Assembly (NCBI GenBank): GCA_902613915.1
Contig: CACMJB010000008.1
Span: forward strand, 1 to 47,713
Source: an uncultured Pelagibacteraceae bacterium
Lineage (GTDB): Bacteria; Pseudomonadota; Alphaproteobacteria; Pelagibacterales; Pelagibacteraceae
Direction of reading: 5' to 3'
DNA: 47,713 nt
Position numbers and translations under genes: made by a program
In this document: positions 1 through 8,930 of the stretch, piece by piece
Numbering within the stretch: position 1 is the first letter of the stretch
How the letters are laid out: every line of letters starts with the position of its first letter
The notes under the pieces: model-generated
What the model was told of the DNA's origin: nothing
The model's database searches: none
The model's input: only the letters and a program-made list of their open reading frames with translations

Positions 1-1977
1 AAATATTTAAAAAAAAGAAAAATAGAAAAAATAAAGGATATAATTTTAAATCTCCCCTATTCTGAAACGGATAGGTCAAAAATACTTAAATTAAATGAAC
101 TTGAAGTCGGAACCATTTGCTCAATTAAAGTAAAAGTAAAAAAACTTAATTTTCCTAGAATAAGAAATTTACCAAATAAGATAATCTGTGAAGATGAAAC
201 TGGAAAAATTGATATTGTTTATTTTAATAGCCGTGAAGGATATCTAAGAAAACTTTTTCCCTTAAATGAATGGATCATTATTAGTGGAAAAATTAATTTT
301 TTTAATAAAAAATATCAAATAACAAATCCTGATTACGTCACAACAATAGAAAATCAAGATTATGTTGTTAAGAATATACCTAAGTACAATTTAACAAAAG
401 GTATTAATGAAAAAAAATATAGATCAATAAGTGAAAAAATCATATCGAATATTCCTGAAATTAATGATTGGCTTGATGATCAATTTATCAAAAAAAATAA
501 GCTACTTAATTGGAGTCATGCTATTAAAAATCTTCATTTAAACGAAAAAAAGGATAATAAATCAAATAGTTTTAGAAGAATAGTATTTGACGAAATTTGT
601 GCAAATTTTTTATCTTTATCAGAAAATAGAAAACGAATTAGAAAAAGAAAAAAAGCAAAAGTATTTGATAATCAAAAAGTTGAGTTTCTTATAAAAAAAC
701 TACCATTTAAACTAACTAATAGTCAAAATGCAGTTCTTGAAGAGATTAATCAAGATTTACTTAGCAATAAAAGAATGTTTAGAATTATTCAAGGCGATGT
801 AGGTTCAGGCAAAACTATTGTTTCACTTTTATCAATTTATAATGTTACACAAAGCGGTTATCAAACTGCTTTAATGAGTCCAACTGAAATTTTAGCAAAA
901 CAACATTTTGAGTTATCAAAAAAAGTATTTGGTAATTTAGTAAAAATAAGATTTTTAACTGGAAAAACTGAGTACAAAGAGAGGAAAAATATATTAAAAG
1001 AATTAAAAGAAGGAAAGATTGATTTAATTATTGGAACACATTCATTATTCCAAAAAAAGATTGAATTTAATAATCTAGGTTTAATTGTAATAGATGAACA
1101 GCACAAATTTGGTGTAAAACAAAGAAGTGACTTAGCAAAAAAAGGTGGAAACAATTGTGATGTGCTATTAATGTCTGCTACTCCAATTCCAAGAACTATG
1201 ATGATGTCACTCTATGGGGATATGGATATTTCTAAAATTAATGAAAAACCTGCTGAAAGAAAACCAATACAAACATTAAGCAAGCCAGAGAAAAAAATAA
1301 ATGAGTTATGGCCATCCATTAAAAGACAAATCGAGTCTGGAAATCAAGTTTTCTGGGTATGTCCATTAATTGAAACGTCTAGTTTTTTAGATTATTCATC
1401 AGCAAAAAAGAAATATGAAATTATTAATAAAAAATTTCCCAATAAAGTTGGGCTTATACATGGGGAATTAGATAAAGAAGAGAAAGACATAATCTTAAAT
1501 AAATTTCTAAAAAAAGAAATTTTTATTTTAGTTTCAACGACTGTTATTGAAGTTGGTATAGATTTTCCTAATGCAAATTTAATTATAATTGAAAATGCTA
1601 ATAAATTTGGTCTAGCTCAGTTACACCAATTAAGGGGAAGAGTTGGCAGAGGTCAAAAACAAGGCGTATGTATTTTATTATTCAAAGAAGGATTAAGTAA
1701 AAATGCAATAAAAAGAATTAAAATATTAAAAAACTCGGATGATGGTTTTTTTATAGCTGAAGAAGATTTGAAATTAAGAGGTTTTGGAGATCTAATTGGA
1801 TATCAACAAAGTGGGATTAAAAACTTTAGATTTGCAGATCCTTTACATCATGAGGACTTGTTTCAATTAGCGGAAAAATATGTTTTAGATATTCGAGATA
1901 ATATTAATGAAAAAAGATACTCTTTTCTTTTAAAGTTATTTGATAAAGCTGAAATTATTAACGTAGAAGAATTTTAA
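1..1977 (+). CDS. recG: ATP-dependent DNA helicase RecG (5' end cut by window)
   Basis: Branch-migration helicase that remodels stalled replication forks and Holliday junctions. The frame is open from base 1, so the gene begins upstream; 658 residues are present and only a short N-terminal piece is missing compared with the roughly 690-residue family. The Met at 775 is internal. The wedge/OB-fold region lies at about residues 15-170 (LPYSETDRS near 18-26, resembling the family LPxRYxDR). Walker A GDVGSGKT is at 265-272, the DEQH box at 365-368, and then come SATPIPRT, TTVIEVGID and QLRGRVGRG. The last 4 bases overlap the convergent DUF502 gene. Identification is secure. Confidence 0.96.
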   Translation, partial: KYLKKRKIEKIKDIILNLPYSETDRSKILKLNELEVGTICSIKVKVKKLNFPRIRNLPNKIICEDETGKIDIVYFNSREGYLRKLFPLNEWIIISGKINFFNKKYQITNPDYVTTIENQDYVVKNIPKYNLTKGINEKKYRSISEKIISNIPEINDWLDDQFIKKNKLLNWSHAIKNLHLNEKKDNKSNSFRRIVFDEICANFLSLSENRKRIRKRKKAKVFDNQKVEFLIKKLPFKLTNSQNAVLEEINQDLLSNKRMFRIIQGDVGSGKTIVSLLSIYNVTQSGYQTALMSPTEILAKQHFELSKKVFGNLVKIRFLTGKTEYKERKNILKELKEGKIDLIIGTHSLFQKKIEFNNLGLIVIDEQHKFGVKQRSDLAKKGGNNCDVLLMSATPIPRTMMMSLYGDMDISKINEKPAERKPIQTLSKPEKKINELWPSIKRQIESGNQVFWVCPLIETSSFLDYSSAKKKYEIINKKFPNKVGLIHGELDKEEKDIILNKFLKKEIFILVSTTVIEVGIDFPNANLIIIENANKFGLAQLHQLRGRVGRGQKQGVCILLFKEGLSKNAIKRIKILKNSDDGFFIAEEDLKLRGFGDLIGYQQSGIKNFRFADPLHHEDLFQLAEKYVLDIRDNINEKRYSFLLKLFDKAEIINVEEF

Positions 1978-2588
1978 TTAATATTTGTTGTCCCTGCTGA
2001 AACAATAAATTTAGATGCCTGTTCAAACGAAATATCAAGAAAAATCAAATCTTTCTTCGGAACTAGTAAAAGGAAACCACTTGTAGGATTTGGTGTTGTT
2101 GGAACAAAAACATTAATTAAATCTTCTTTAATCTTTTCTTTAATTAAACCTTCATTTTCTTTGGTTGCAAATCCAACAGCCCATACACCTTTGCGTGGGT
2201 ATTCTAATAATACAACACTTTTTTGTTTGTTGTCTGTTTTAGTGAAACTTTCAGTCATTTGACCGATTGCAGAATATATCGTTCTTAAAATTGGGATCTT
2301 TTTAAGTATATTATTAAATAACTCAAAAAATTTTTTTCCCAAAAAAGAAAGCGACAACCATCCAATAAAAGTAATGATTACTAGTGCTATTAAAATTTCA
2401 ACACCAGGAATATCAAAAGGTAGGTAATTATTAGGGTTAATTTCTTTTGGAATAACCTTGCTAGAAATTCTTATAATAAACAATGTTAAATATAATGTTA
2501 TTCCAATTGGAATTAAAACAACAACACCCGCTATAAAATTATTTCTTATTTTTGCAAAAATTGACTTTTTTAATGATGGCTCAGACAT
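1974..2588 (-). CDS. DUF502 family inner-membrane protein
   Basis: This 204-residue protein matches the DUF502 family. It has a basic N-terminus, two hydrophobic segments (about residues 16-37 and 60-85), the conserved piece KKIPILRTIYSAIGQ, and a soluble part containing VLLEYPRKGVWAVGF and VFVPTTPNPTSGFLL, which are hallmarks of the family. The function is not established. It is convergent with recG and overlaps its stop region by 4 bases. It is divergent from the M48 protease gene across 92 AT-rich bases that must hold both promoters. No catalytic motif was recognised. Confidence 0.88.
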   Translation of the reverse strand: MSEPSLKKSIFAKIRNNFIAGVVVLIPIGITLYLTLFIIRISSKVIPKEINPNNYLPFDIPGVEILIALVIITFIGWLSLSFLGKKFFELFNNILKKIPILRTIYSAIGQMTESFTKTDNKQKSVVLLEYPRKGVWAVGFATKENEGLIKEKIKEDLINVFVPTTPNPTSGFLLLVPKKDLIFLDISFEQASKFIVSAGTTNIN

Positions 2589-2680
2589 ATATTAAGTATA
2601 GCTTGAGTAAATAATAAAAACTATTATCAAAATAAAAATTGCAATTAATATTTTATTATTTAAAATCATGAATCTAATAA

Positions 2681-3514
2681 ATGTATAACATAAATAGACG
2701 TAAATTTCTTGGCTATTTTGGTTGTGGATGCTGTTCTTTACTTTTACCTTCTTGCTCCACTGTTCCAATTACTGAACGAAAGCAACTTAGTATAATTCCA
2801 GAGTCTAAAATTAATGCACAAGCTGCTGCTGCGTATGAACAATTTAGAACAAAAACAAAATTAATTACCTCTGGATCTCAATTAGAAGAAATAAGAGAAA
2901 TAGGAAAAAAAACGGAAGTTGCGGTAAGTTCTTTTTTTGAAAATCAAGGTAAAGATGATCCTACTAGAAATTTTGGATGGGATTATGTTTTAGTAGATAA
3001 CGATAAAGTTGTAAATGCATGGTGTATGCCTGGTGGTAAAATTGCTGTGTATACGGGTCTTCTTAAAGTAACAAAAAATACAAATGCTCTTTCAGTTGTT
3101 ATGGGTCATGAAATAGCTCATGCTGTTGCAAGACATTCTGTTGAAAGAATGAGTCACGCAATGACAATAAATTTAGGAACTACTGTTGCAGATATTTTTT
3201 TAGGTGGGGCAATTAATAGAACAAGAAATACTATAGGACAAAACACTGGTTTGGATATATTTCAATTAGGTATTATGAATCCATTTGGTAGAAAACAAGA
3301 AACAGAAGCAGATTATTTAGGTTTAATTTTTTCTTCACTATCAGGATATGATATTAGAGAGTCGGTTAAACTCTGGGAGCGTATGGCTGAAAAAAATAAA
3401 GGTAAGGAACCTCCCGTATTTTTAAGTACGCATCCAAGTAGCAAAAAAAGAATTGAGAATTTAAATAACTGGATAAGTGATGTTATAATTAAATATCCAC
3501 CAATTAAAACGTAA
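2681..3514 (+). CDS. M48 family metalloprotease, predicted Tat-exported lipoprotein
   Basis: Zinc metallopeptidase of the M48 / LoiP-BepA type, 277 residues, probably involved in envelope protein quality control. The zinc motif HEIAH is at residues 143-147 and the third ligand is probably Glu209 in ETEADYLGL. The N-terminus carries a twin-arginine motif NRRKFLG at 5-11, then a Cys-rich hydrophobic stretch and a lipobox-like LPSC ending at Cys25. That suggests Tat export followed by lipid anchoring. An ATG at 2668 is out of frame, so 2681 is the start. The stop codon is one base from the 3' end of the opposite-strand tRNA-Lys. The Tat operon lies about 13 kb away in this window. Confidence 0.9.
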   Translation: MYNINRRKFLGYFGCGCCSLLLPSCSTVPITERKQLSIIPESKINAQAAAAYEQFRTKTKLITSGSQLEEIREIGKKTEVAVSSFFENQGKDDPTRNFGWDYVLVDNDKVVNAWCMPGGKIAVYTGLLKVTKNTNALSVVMGHEIAHAVARHSVERMSHAMTINLGTTVADIFLGGAINRTRNTIGQNTGLDIFQLGIMNPFGRKQETEADYLGLIFSSLSGYDIRESVKLWERMAEKNKGKEPPVFLSTHPSSKKRIENLNNWISDVIIKYPPIKT

Positions 3515-3515
3515 T

Positions 3516-3591
3516 TGGTGAGCCCTGATGGACTCGAACCATCGACACCCTCCTTAAAAGGGAGGTGCTCTACCAACTGAGCTAAGGGCCC
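3516..3591 (-). tRNA. tRNA-Lys (anticodon TTT)
   Basis: The minus strand folds as a cloverleaf. The acceptor GGGCCCT pairs with AGGGCTC (one G-U), the D-arm is TTAGCTCAGTTGGTAGAGC, the anticodon stem CCTCC/GGAGG encloses loop CTTTTAA, and the T-loop is GTTCGAGTC. The discriminator is A and the CCA end is encoded. It lies 44 bases downstream of tgt on the same strand, so it may be co-transcribed with it. Confidence 0.97.
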
Positions 3592-3635
3592 TTAAAAGAG
3601 ATCTTTTATATACTTATATTAAAGATTTCAAATAA

Positions 3636-4751
3636 TTAATTAAATAATTTTATATATTTTTTGTAGAAAGGTTTAAATGTGCCTTCTTTTATATTTTTTC
3701 TTATTTCGCGCATAAATTGTTGGTAAAAATTAATATTATGTAATGAAATAAGCATTGAAGCCAACATTTCATTGGATCTGATTAAATGATTTAAGTAACT
3801 TTTCGAATATTTATTCAAATTTCTTATAGTGCAATTTTCATCTAAAGGTGTCTTGTCATTTTGATATTGTGAATTTTTTAAATTTATCTTCCCTTCCCAA
3901 GTAAAAGCTAAACCTGTTCTGCCTGATCTTGTAGGCATTACACAATCAAACATGTCTATACCTTCATTTACAGCACCCAAAATATCTGAGGGAGTGCCTA
4001 CACCCATTAAATATCTTGGTTTATTTTTTGGTAGATAATCTACAGTTTCATTTAAGATTTTAAACATATCAGACTGTTTTTCTCCAACAGCTAGACCACC
4101 CATGGCATATCCGTTAAAATCGATATCAATTAATTTTTCTATACTCTTCATTCTTAGATCTTTAAATAAGCCACCTTGGGTTATACCAAATAAACCTTTT
4201 GATTTATCATTTCCAAACTCTATTTTGCTTCTTTTTGCCCACTTTGTAGAAACATCTATTGCTTTAGATAAAATTTTTTTATCTAAAGTTAGTTTAGGGC
4301 ATTCATCAAGAACCATTAGTATATCTGAATTTATACTTTTTTGAACTTGTATGCTTTTTTCTGGACTTAATATTATTTTTTTTCCATCTAGATGTGAAAA
4401 AAATATAGCTCCTAAATTTTCATCAATTTTATTAAACTTAGATAAGGACATTATTTGATATCCACCTGAGTCTGTAAGAACAGGCTTATTCCAATTCATA
4501 AAATTATGAATTCCATTAAATCGATTTAGTATTTCGATACCTGGCCTGAGTAAAAGATGATATGTGTTACCTAAAATAATTTGAGTGTTAGTCTTTAAAA
4601 TATCATCATTGAATACTCCTTTCACTGTACCTTGAGTACCAACTGGCATGAAAGCAGGTGTATCAATTTCTCCTCTTGAAGTATTTATTTTACCTAGGCG
4701 AGCTTTATCGTCTTGAGTAATTAACTCAAAAGAAAATTCTTTTTTGAGCAT
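3636..4751 (-). CDS. tgt: tRNA-guanine transglycosylase with degenerate zinc site
   Basis: Tgt exchanges G34 of GUN-anticodon tRNAs for preQ1 in queuosine synthesis. The protein has 371 residues, the normal length. Base-recognition and catalytic residues are all visible: TDSGGYQ with Asp94, DEC at 149-151, Gln192, GLAV at 219-222, and the nucleophile region MFDCVMPTR with Asp269. The bacterial zinc motif CxCxxC...H is broken. An ungapped alignment through LDxxC and YSxxYLxHL gives Cys307 and His338 retained, but Ile309 and Leu312 in place of the second and third cysteines. It is the last protein gene of ssb-gyrA-coaD-ppi-tgt; queA, a frequent neighbour in relatives, is not here. Either the fold is stabilised without zinc, or the site uses other ligands. 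Confidence 0.93.
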   Translation of the reverse strand: MLKKEFSFELITQDDKARLGKINTSRGEIDTPAFMPVGTQGTVKGVFNDDILKTNTQIILGNTYHLLLRPGIEILNRFNGIHNFMNWNKPVLTDSGGYQIMSLSKFNKIDENLGAIFFSHLDGKKIILSPEKSIQVQKSINSDILMVLDECPKLTLDKKILSKAIDVSTKWAKRSKIEFGNDKSKGLFGITQGGLFKDLRMKSIEKLIDIDFNGYAMGGLAVGEKQSDMFKILNETVDYLPKNKPRYLMGVGTPSDILGAVNEGIDMFDCVMPTRSGRTGLAFTWEGKINLKNSQYQNDKTPLDENCTIRNLNKYSKSYLNHLIRSNEMLASMLISLHNINFYQQFMREIRKNIKEGTFKPFYKKYIKLFN

Positions 4752-4756
4752 TTAAA

Positions 4757-5311
4757 CTATTTTGATTTTAAGGAAATTATTTTGTCAGGATCTGGAACAG
4801 CGCCACTATTAGGGTCACCTTTTTTTATCATATCAATAAATTCCATACCTTTGATTACTTTTCCAAAAGCAGAATATTGTCTATCTAAATGTGGAGCTGA
4901 GTCGAAACAAATAAAAAATTGGCTGTTAGCGCTATCAGGGTCTGCAGATCTAGCGGCAGATAAAATTCCTCTAGTGTGAGCTATATCAGTAAACTCTGCT
5001 TTTAAATTTGGCAGATCTGATCCTCCGGTGCCGGCTAAAGATAGATTAAAATCTGGACTGTTAGTGTTACCAAACTTTACATCGCCTGTTTGTGCCATGA
5101 ATCCATCTATTACTCTATGAAAAACTACTCCATCATACTTTCCAGAGTCAGCTAACTCTTTAAATCGTTTTACGTGATTAGGAGCTTTTTCTGGATAAAG
5201 TTCTATTTCAACGTCACCATAAGTTAATTTTAAAATCATAATATTTGCTTTCGCTGATAAACTAGCAGATAAACTAAAAATTAGTATAAATAAATAAAAA
5301 AATTTCTTCAT
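4757..5311 (-). CDS. Peptidyl-prolyl cis-trans isomerase, cyclophilin type, exported
   Basis: Cyclophilin-type prolyl isomerase, 184 residues. A signal peptide covers about residues 1-22 (basic start, hydrophobic core, ASLSAKA), so the enzyme is probably periplasmic. The domain shows FHRVIDGFMAQTGD, NSQFFICF and PHLDRQYSAFGKV, the canonical active-site blocks. Its ATG overlaps the coaD stop as ATGA, indicating translational coupling, and tgt follows after 5 bases. Many alphaproteobacteria have one or two cyclophilin genes at this position. Confidence 0.93.
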   Translation of the reverse strand: MKKFFYLFILIFSLSASLSAKANIMILKLTYGDVEIELYPEKAPNHVKRFKELADSGKYDGVVFHRVIDGFMAQTGDVKFGNTNSPDFNLSLAGTGGSDLPNLKAEFTDIAHTRGILSAARSADPDSANSQFFICFDSAPHLDRQYSAFGKVIKGMEFIDMIKKGDPNSGAVPDPDKIISLKSK

Positions 5312-5799
5312 AAAATTTTATTTTTTAACATTTTTACAGTTGATTTCGTCACAAATCTATTAATATTTCCTCCTAGACTTGCAATTTCTTTTACGAATTT
5401 AGAAGAAATAATTTGATTTTCAACATCTGACATTAAAAACATAGTTTCTATTTTTGAATTAAGTTTTTTATTCATTCCAGCTAATTGAAATTCATACTCA
5501 AAATCTGAAACTGCCCTTAAACCTCTGATTATAGTATTTGCTTTAAATTTTTTACAAAGATCTATTGTTAGATTGTCAAAACTAATTATTTTAATTTTTT
5601 TTTTACTTAATTTTAAATCTTTAAATAAAGAATTATTAATTATATCTAGTCTTTCATTTATTGAAAAATGATAGTGCTTATTTACATTATCTGTAGTTGC
5701 AACAATAACTCTATCAAATATATTTAATGATTTTTTAATAACATCAATATGTCCAAAAGTTATTGGATCGAAAGTTCCTGGATAAATAGCTGTATTCAT
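5308..5799 (-). CDS. coaD: Phosphopantetheine adenylyltransferase
   Basis: Transfers AMP from ATP to 4'-phosphopantetheine, the penultimate step of coenzyme A synthesis. The 163 residues match the family length. The nucleotidyltransferase motif YPGTFDPITFGHIDVI is at residues 6-21. IIRGLRAVSDFEYEFQLA and the C-terminal block IISSKFVKEIASLGG complete the signature. It abuts gyrA with no intergenic base and overlaps the cyclophilin gene by 4 bases. Confidence 0.96.
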   Translation of the reverse strand: MNTAIYPGTFDPITFGHIDVIKKSLNIFDRVIVATTDNVNKHYHFSINERLDIINNSLFKDLKLSKKKIKIISFDNLTIDLCKKFKANTIIRGLRAVSDFEYEFQLAGMNKKLNSKIETMFLMSDVENQIISSKFVKEIASLGGNINRFVTKSTVKMLKNKIL

Positions 5800-8370
5800 T
5801 TATTTTATATTATCTTCAATTTTAATAACTGAAACTACTTTTTCTGTACCTTTTAAACTTTTTATCCGCACACCTTGTGTATTTCTGCCAGCAACTCTAA
5901 TTTCTTTTACAGCACAACGCATGATACTTCCTTTATCTGTTGATAATATTATTTCATCACTATCATTGACTACTAATGTAGAAGAAATATTACCGTTTCT
6001 AGGGGAATTAATAATCCCTATTATACCTTTACCCCCTCTATTTGTAACTCTGTAATCAAGATATGATGAACGCTTACCATAACCATTCTCAGAAACAGAT
6101 AAAATGAATTTATCTACACCATTTTTAATTTTTTTATCATTGCTAATTGTCTTAGCATCTATTTTTGTATTATCTAAAATCGAAAGAGAAATTACCTTAT
6201 CTTTTTCTTTAAGTTGAATTCCTTTAATTCCTTTAGATGATCTGCCTTTAAATAATCTTAATTTTTTTGATTTGAATCTTATGCATTTTCCAAATTGACT
6301 ACTAAGCAAAATATCTTGATCATCTTTGCAAATCTTAACACCTATAATTTTATCGTCTTGATCTAATTTCATTGCTATTTTTCCGCTATTATTAATATTG
6401 ATAAAATCCTCTAAGGTATTTTTTCTTACATTTCCTTTTGATGTTGCAAAAACTACCATTAAATTTTTCCATTCTGCCTCATCTTCAGGCAAGGGCATTA
6501 TAGAGCTAATAGAATGATGGCTTTTAAGTGGTAAAATATTAAATATAGATTTTCCTTTAGAAGCCGCTGTCCCTTCTGGTATTTTGTGTGCTTTAATTTT
6601 ATAGACTAATCCTTGCGTAGAAAAAAATAATACTGGTGTGTGAGTATTGGCAGTAAATATTTGTACAACAAAATCCTCTTCTCTCGTGGATATACCAGTT
6701 TTTCCTTTTCCACCTCTTTTTTGAGCTTTCAGAGAGCTCAATGGACTTCTTTTGATATAACCTTGATTTGTAATGCTTATAACTACAGACTCTTTTTGGA
6801 TTGTCTCTTCAATATTATAATTAAGAACAGCATCGATAATTTGTGTCTTTCTGGGAGATGCAAATTTATCTTTTATATTTTCCAATTCTTTTACTATAAG
6901 TTTATAAAGTTCTTTTTTAGAATTAATTATTTTATTATATTCAACAATTAGCTCAGCTAATTTGCTAATTTCATTTTCAATTTCACCTATTCCATATGCA
7001 GTAAGCTTTTGTAATCTTAATTCTAAAATTGCGTTTACTTGTTCATTAGATAATGAGTAACTTGTAATATTTTTCTTTTTTTCAATAAGAGATATTAGTT
7101 TTGTGCTTTTTTTAATTTTCCATTTTTTTGAAAGTAAGTTTTTTTTAGCTGTCTCTGTATCTTTAGAGTTTTTAATAATTTTAATTATTTCATCAATATT
7201 TTCAACAGCAGTGGCAAGACCAATTAATATGTGAGCTCTTTCTTCTGCTTTTTTTAAATCAAATTTTACTCTTTTAATGACAGTATCTTCTCTGAACTTT
7301 AAAAATTCAGAAATAAATTCTTTTAGGTTTAAAATTTTTGGTTTGTTGTTAACTATTGCTAATGTATTAAAACCAAATGAACTTTCTATGTTAGTTAATT
7401 TATAAAGTTGTCTTCTAATTGTTTCAGGCTCGATACCTTTTCTTAATTCTATAACTACTCTAATACCTTCACGGTTAGACTCGTCTCTAATATCTCTTAT
7501 ACCTTCAATTTTTTTATCTCTAACTAATTGTGCAATTTTTTCTATTAATATAGATTTATTAACTTGATACGGAATTGATTTGATTATTAAAATATCTCTG
7601 CCACCTTTTTTATCCTCAAATTCTATTTCCCCTCGGATTTTAAATGAACCTCTTCCTTTATTGTATCCTTGTTTAATAATATCTTTTCCTATTATTATCC
7701 CACCAGTTGGAAAATCAGGTCCAGGAATGTGCTTCATCAATTGCGCAACTGTGATATCTTTATTGTTAATATAAGCTATGGTGCCATTAATTATTTCACC
7801 AAGATTATGTGGGGGTATACTTGTAGCCATTCCAACTGCAATTCCTCCTGCCCCATTTACTAAAATATTTGGATATTGAGATGGTAAAACTTCAGGTTCT
7901 TTTTCAGTTTCATCATAATTGCTTCGGTAAGAAACAGTATTTTTTTCTAAATCTTCAGTTAAAAATTGAGCAATTTTTCCAAGTTTAGTCTCTGTGTATC
8001 TCATGGCTGCAGGTGGATCGCCATCAATAGAACCAAAGTTACCTTGGCCTGATATCAATGGAACGCTCATTGAAAAATCTTGGACTAATCTTACCAAAGC
8101 ATCATAGACAGATTGATCTCCGTGTGGATGATATTTACCAATAACATCTCCCACTATTCGAGCCGATTTCCTGAAGGGTTTAGACCAGTCGTAACCTCCT
8201 TTATACATTGCATAAATTATTCTTCGGTGAACAGGTTTTAAACCGTCTCTAACGTCTGGTAATGCCCTACTTACAATTACGCTCATAGCGTAAGATAGAT
8301 AAGAAGAACTCATCTCATCTTGAACGAATATAGGTTTGAATGTTTTGTTCGTTACCGTATTTTTTTCCAT
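5800..8370 (-). CDS. gyrA: DNA gyrase subunit A
   Basis: Breakage-reunion subunit of gyrase, 856 residues. The catalytic tyrosine is Tyr125 in AAMRYTE. The GyrA box QKRGGKG, required for DNA wrapping and therefore for negative supercoiling, is present before the C-terminal beta-pinwheel, so this is GyrA and not ParC. In the quinolone-contact segment [10 protein letters not shown], Gln86 stands where E. coli has Ser83, while Asp90 matches Asp87. It lies between ssb (6 bases upstream) and coaD (no gap). Confidence 0.97.
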   Translation of the reverse strand: MEKNTVTNKTFKPIFVQDEMSSSYLSYAMSVIVSRALPDVRDGLKPVHRRIIYAMYKGGYDWSKPFRKSARIVGDVIGKYHPHGDQSVYDALVRLVQDFSMSVPLISGQGNFGSIDGDPPAAMRYTETKLGKIAQFLTEDLEKNTVSYRSNYDETEKEPEVLPSQYPNILVNGAGGIAVGMATSIPPHNLGEIINGTIAYINNKDITVAQLMKHIPGPDFPTGGIIIGKDIIKQGYNKGRGSFKIRGEIEFEDKKGGRDILIIKSIPYQVNKSILIEKIAQLVRDKKIEGIRDIRDESNREGIRVVIELRKGIEPETIRRQLYKLTNIESSFGFNTLAIVNNKPKILNLKEFISEFLKFREDTVIKRVKFDLKKAEERAHILIGLATAVENIDEIIKIIKNSKDTETAKKNLLSKKWKIKKSTKLISLIEKKKNITSYSLSNEQVNAILELRLQKLTAYGIGEIENEISKLAELIVEYNKIINSKKELYKLIVKELENIKDKFASPRKTQIIDAVLNYNIEETIQKESVVISITNQGYIKRSPLSSLKAQKRGGKGKTGISTREEDFVVQIFTANTHTPVLFFSTQGLVYKIKAHKIPEGTAASKGKSIFNILPLKSHHSISSIMPLPEDEAEWKNLMVVFATSKGNVRKNTLEDFININNSGKIAMKLDQDDKIIGVKICKDDQDILLSSQFGKCIRFKSKKLRLFKGRSSKGIKGIQLKEKDKVISLSILDNTKIDAKTISNDKKIKNGVDKFILSVSENGYGKRSSYLDYRVTNRGGKGIIGIINSPRNGNISSTLVVNDSDEIILSTDKGSIMRCAVKEIRVAGRNTQGVRIKSLKGTEKVVSVIKIEDNIK

Positions 8371-8376
8371 GAAATA

Positions 8377-8835
8377 TTAGAAAGGAATTTCATCATCTAA
8401 ATCAGAATTATCTTGACTTAGGTTATCATTAGGTAAGGCACTTTTGTTATCTGATACTAGATTTGAATTACTATTATTTCCTCTGCTGTCTAACATTGTT
8501 AAACTTGAGTTATACCCTTGTAGAACTATTTCTGTAGAATATTTATCTTGGCCAGTTGCTTCGTCTTTCCATTTTCTTGTACTTAATGCACCTTCAATAT
8601 AAACATTAGCACCTTTTTTTACATATTGCTGAACTACATTTACTAAACCTTCATTGAAAATTACTACTCTGTGCCATTCTGTTTTTTCTTTTCTTTCACC
8701 GCTCGACTTATCTTTCCAGCTTTGGCTTGTGGCAATACTTAGCCTTGCAACGCTTTTACCATTAACCATTTGCTTTATTTCTGGATCTGCGCCTAAACGA
8801 CCTATTAATTGAACTTTATTTAAACTTCCTGCCAT
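8377..8835 (-). CDS. ssb: Single-stranded DNA-binding protein
   Basis: 152 residues with an N-terminal OB-fold of about 110 residues (NKVQLIGRLGADPEIK, KTEWHRVVIF, GANVYIEGALSTRKW), then a disordered Asn/Ser/Asp-rich linker and the acidic tip DDEIPF that recruits partner proteins. It is the first gene of the minus-strand run ssb-gyrA-coaD-ppi-tgt. It is divergent from uvrA across 95 bases. I see no GTTC-N7-GTTC alphaproteobacterial SOS box in that gap. Confidence 0.97.
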   Translation of the reverse strand: MAGSLNKVQLIGRLGADPEIKQMVNGKSVARLSIATSQSWKDKSSGERKEKTEWHRVVIFNEGLVNVVQQYVKKGANVYIEGALSTRKWKDEATGQDKYSTEIVLQGYNSSLTMLDSRGNNSNSNLVSDNKSALPNDNLSQDNSDLDDEIPF

Positions 8836-8930
8836 ATTAATTTGAATAAGTTGTGATTATTTATTAAAACTATAAATTTATATCATAATAAGCCAATAAA
8901 TATAAGATGTATGTTTAATTAAAAAAAAAT

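Noticed and set aside
775-777. ATG at 775 as the start of recG
   Set aside because: The same frame continues open to base 1 and encodes the RecG wedge domain; the helicase motif begins only six residues later.
3313-3576. 87-residue minus-strand frame across the M48 3' end and tRNA-Lys
   Set aside because: It runs through a tRNA gene and opposite conserved protease sequence; chance frame.
3593-3608. TAAAAGAGATCTTTTA inverted repeat between tgt and tRNA-Lys
   Set aside because: Only two unpaired centre bases, no GC core and no U tract; unlikely to be a terminator and short enough to be chance in AT-rich DNA.
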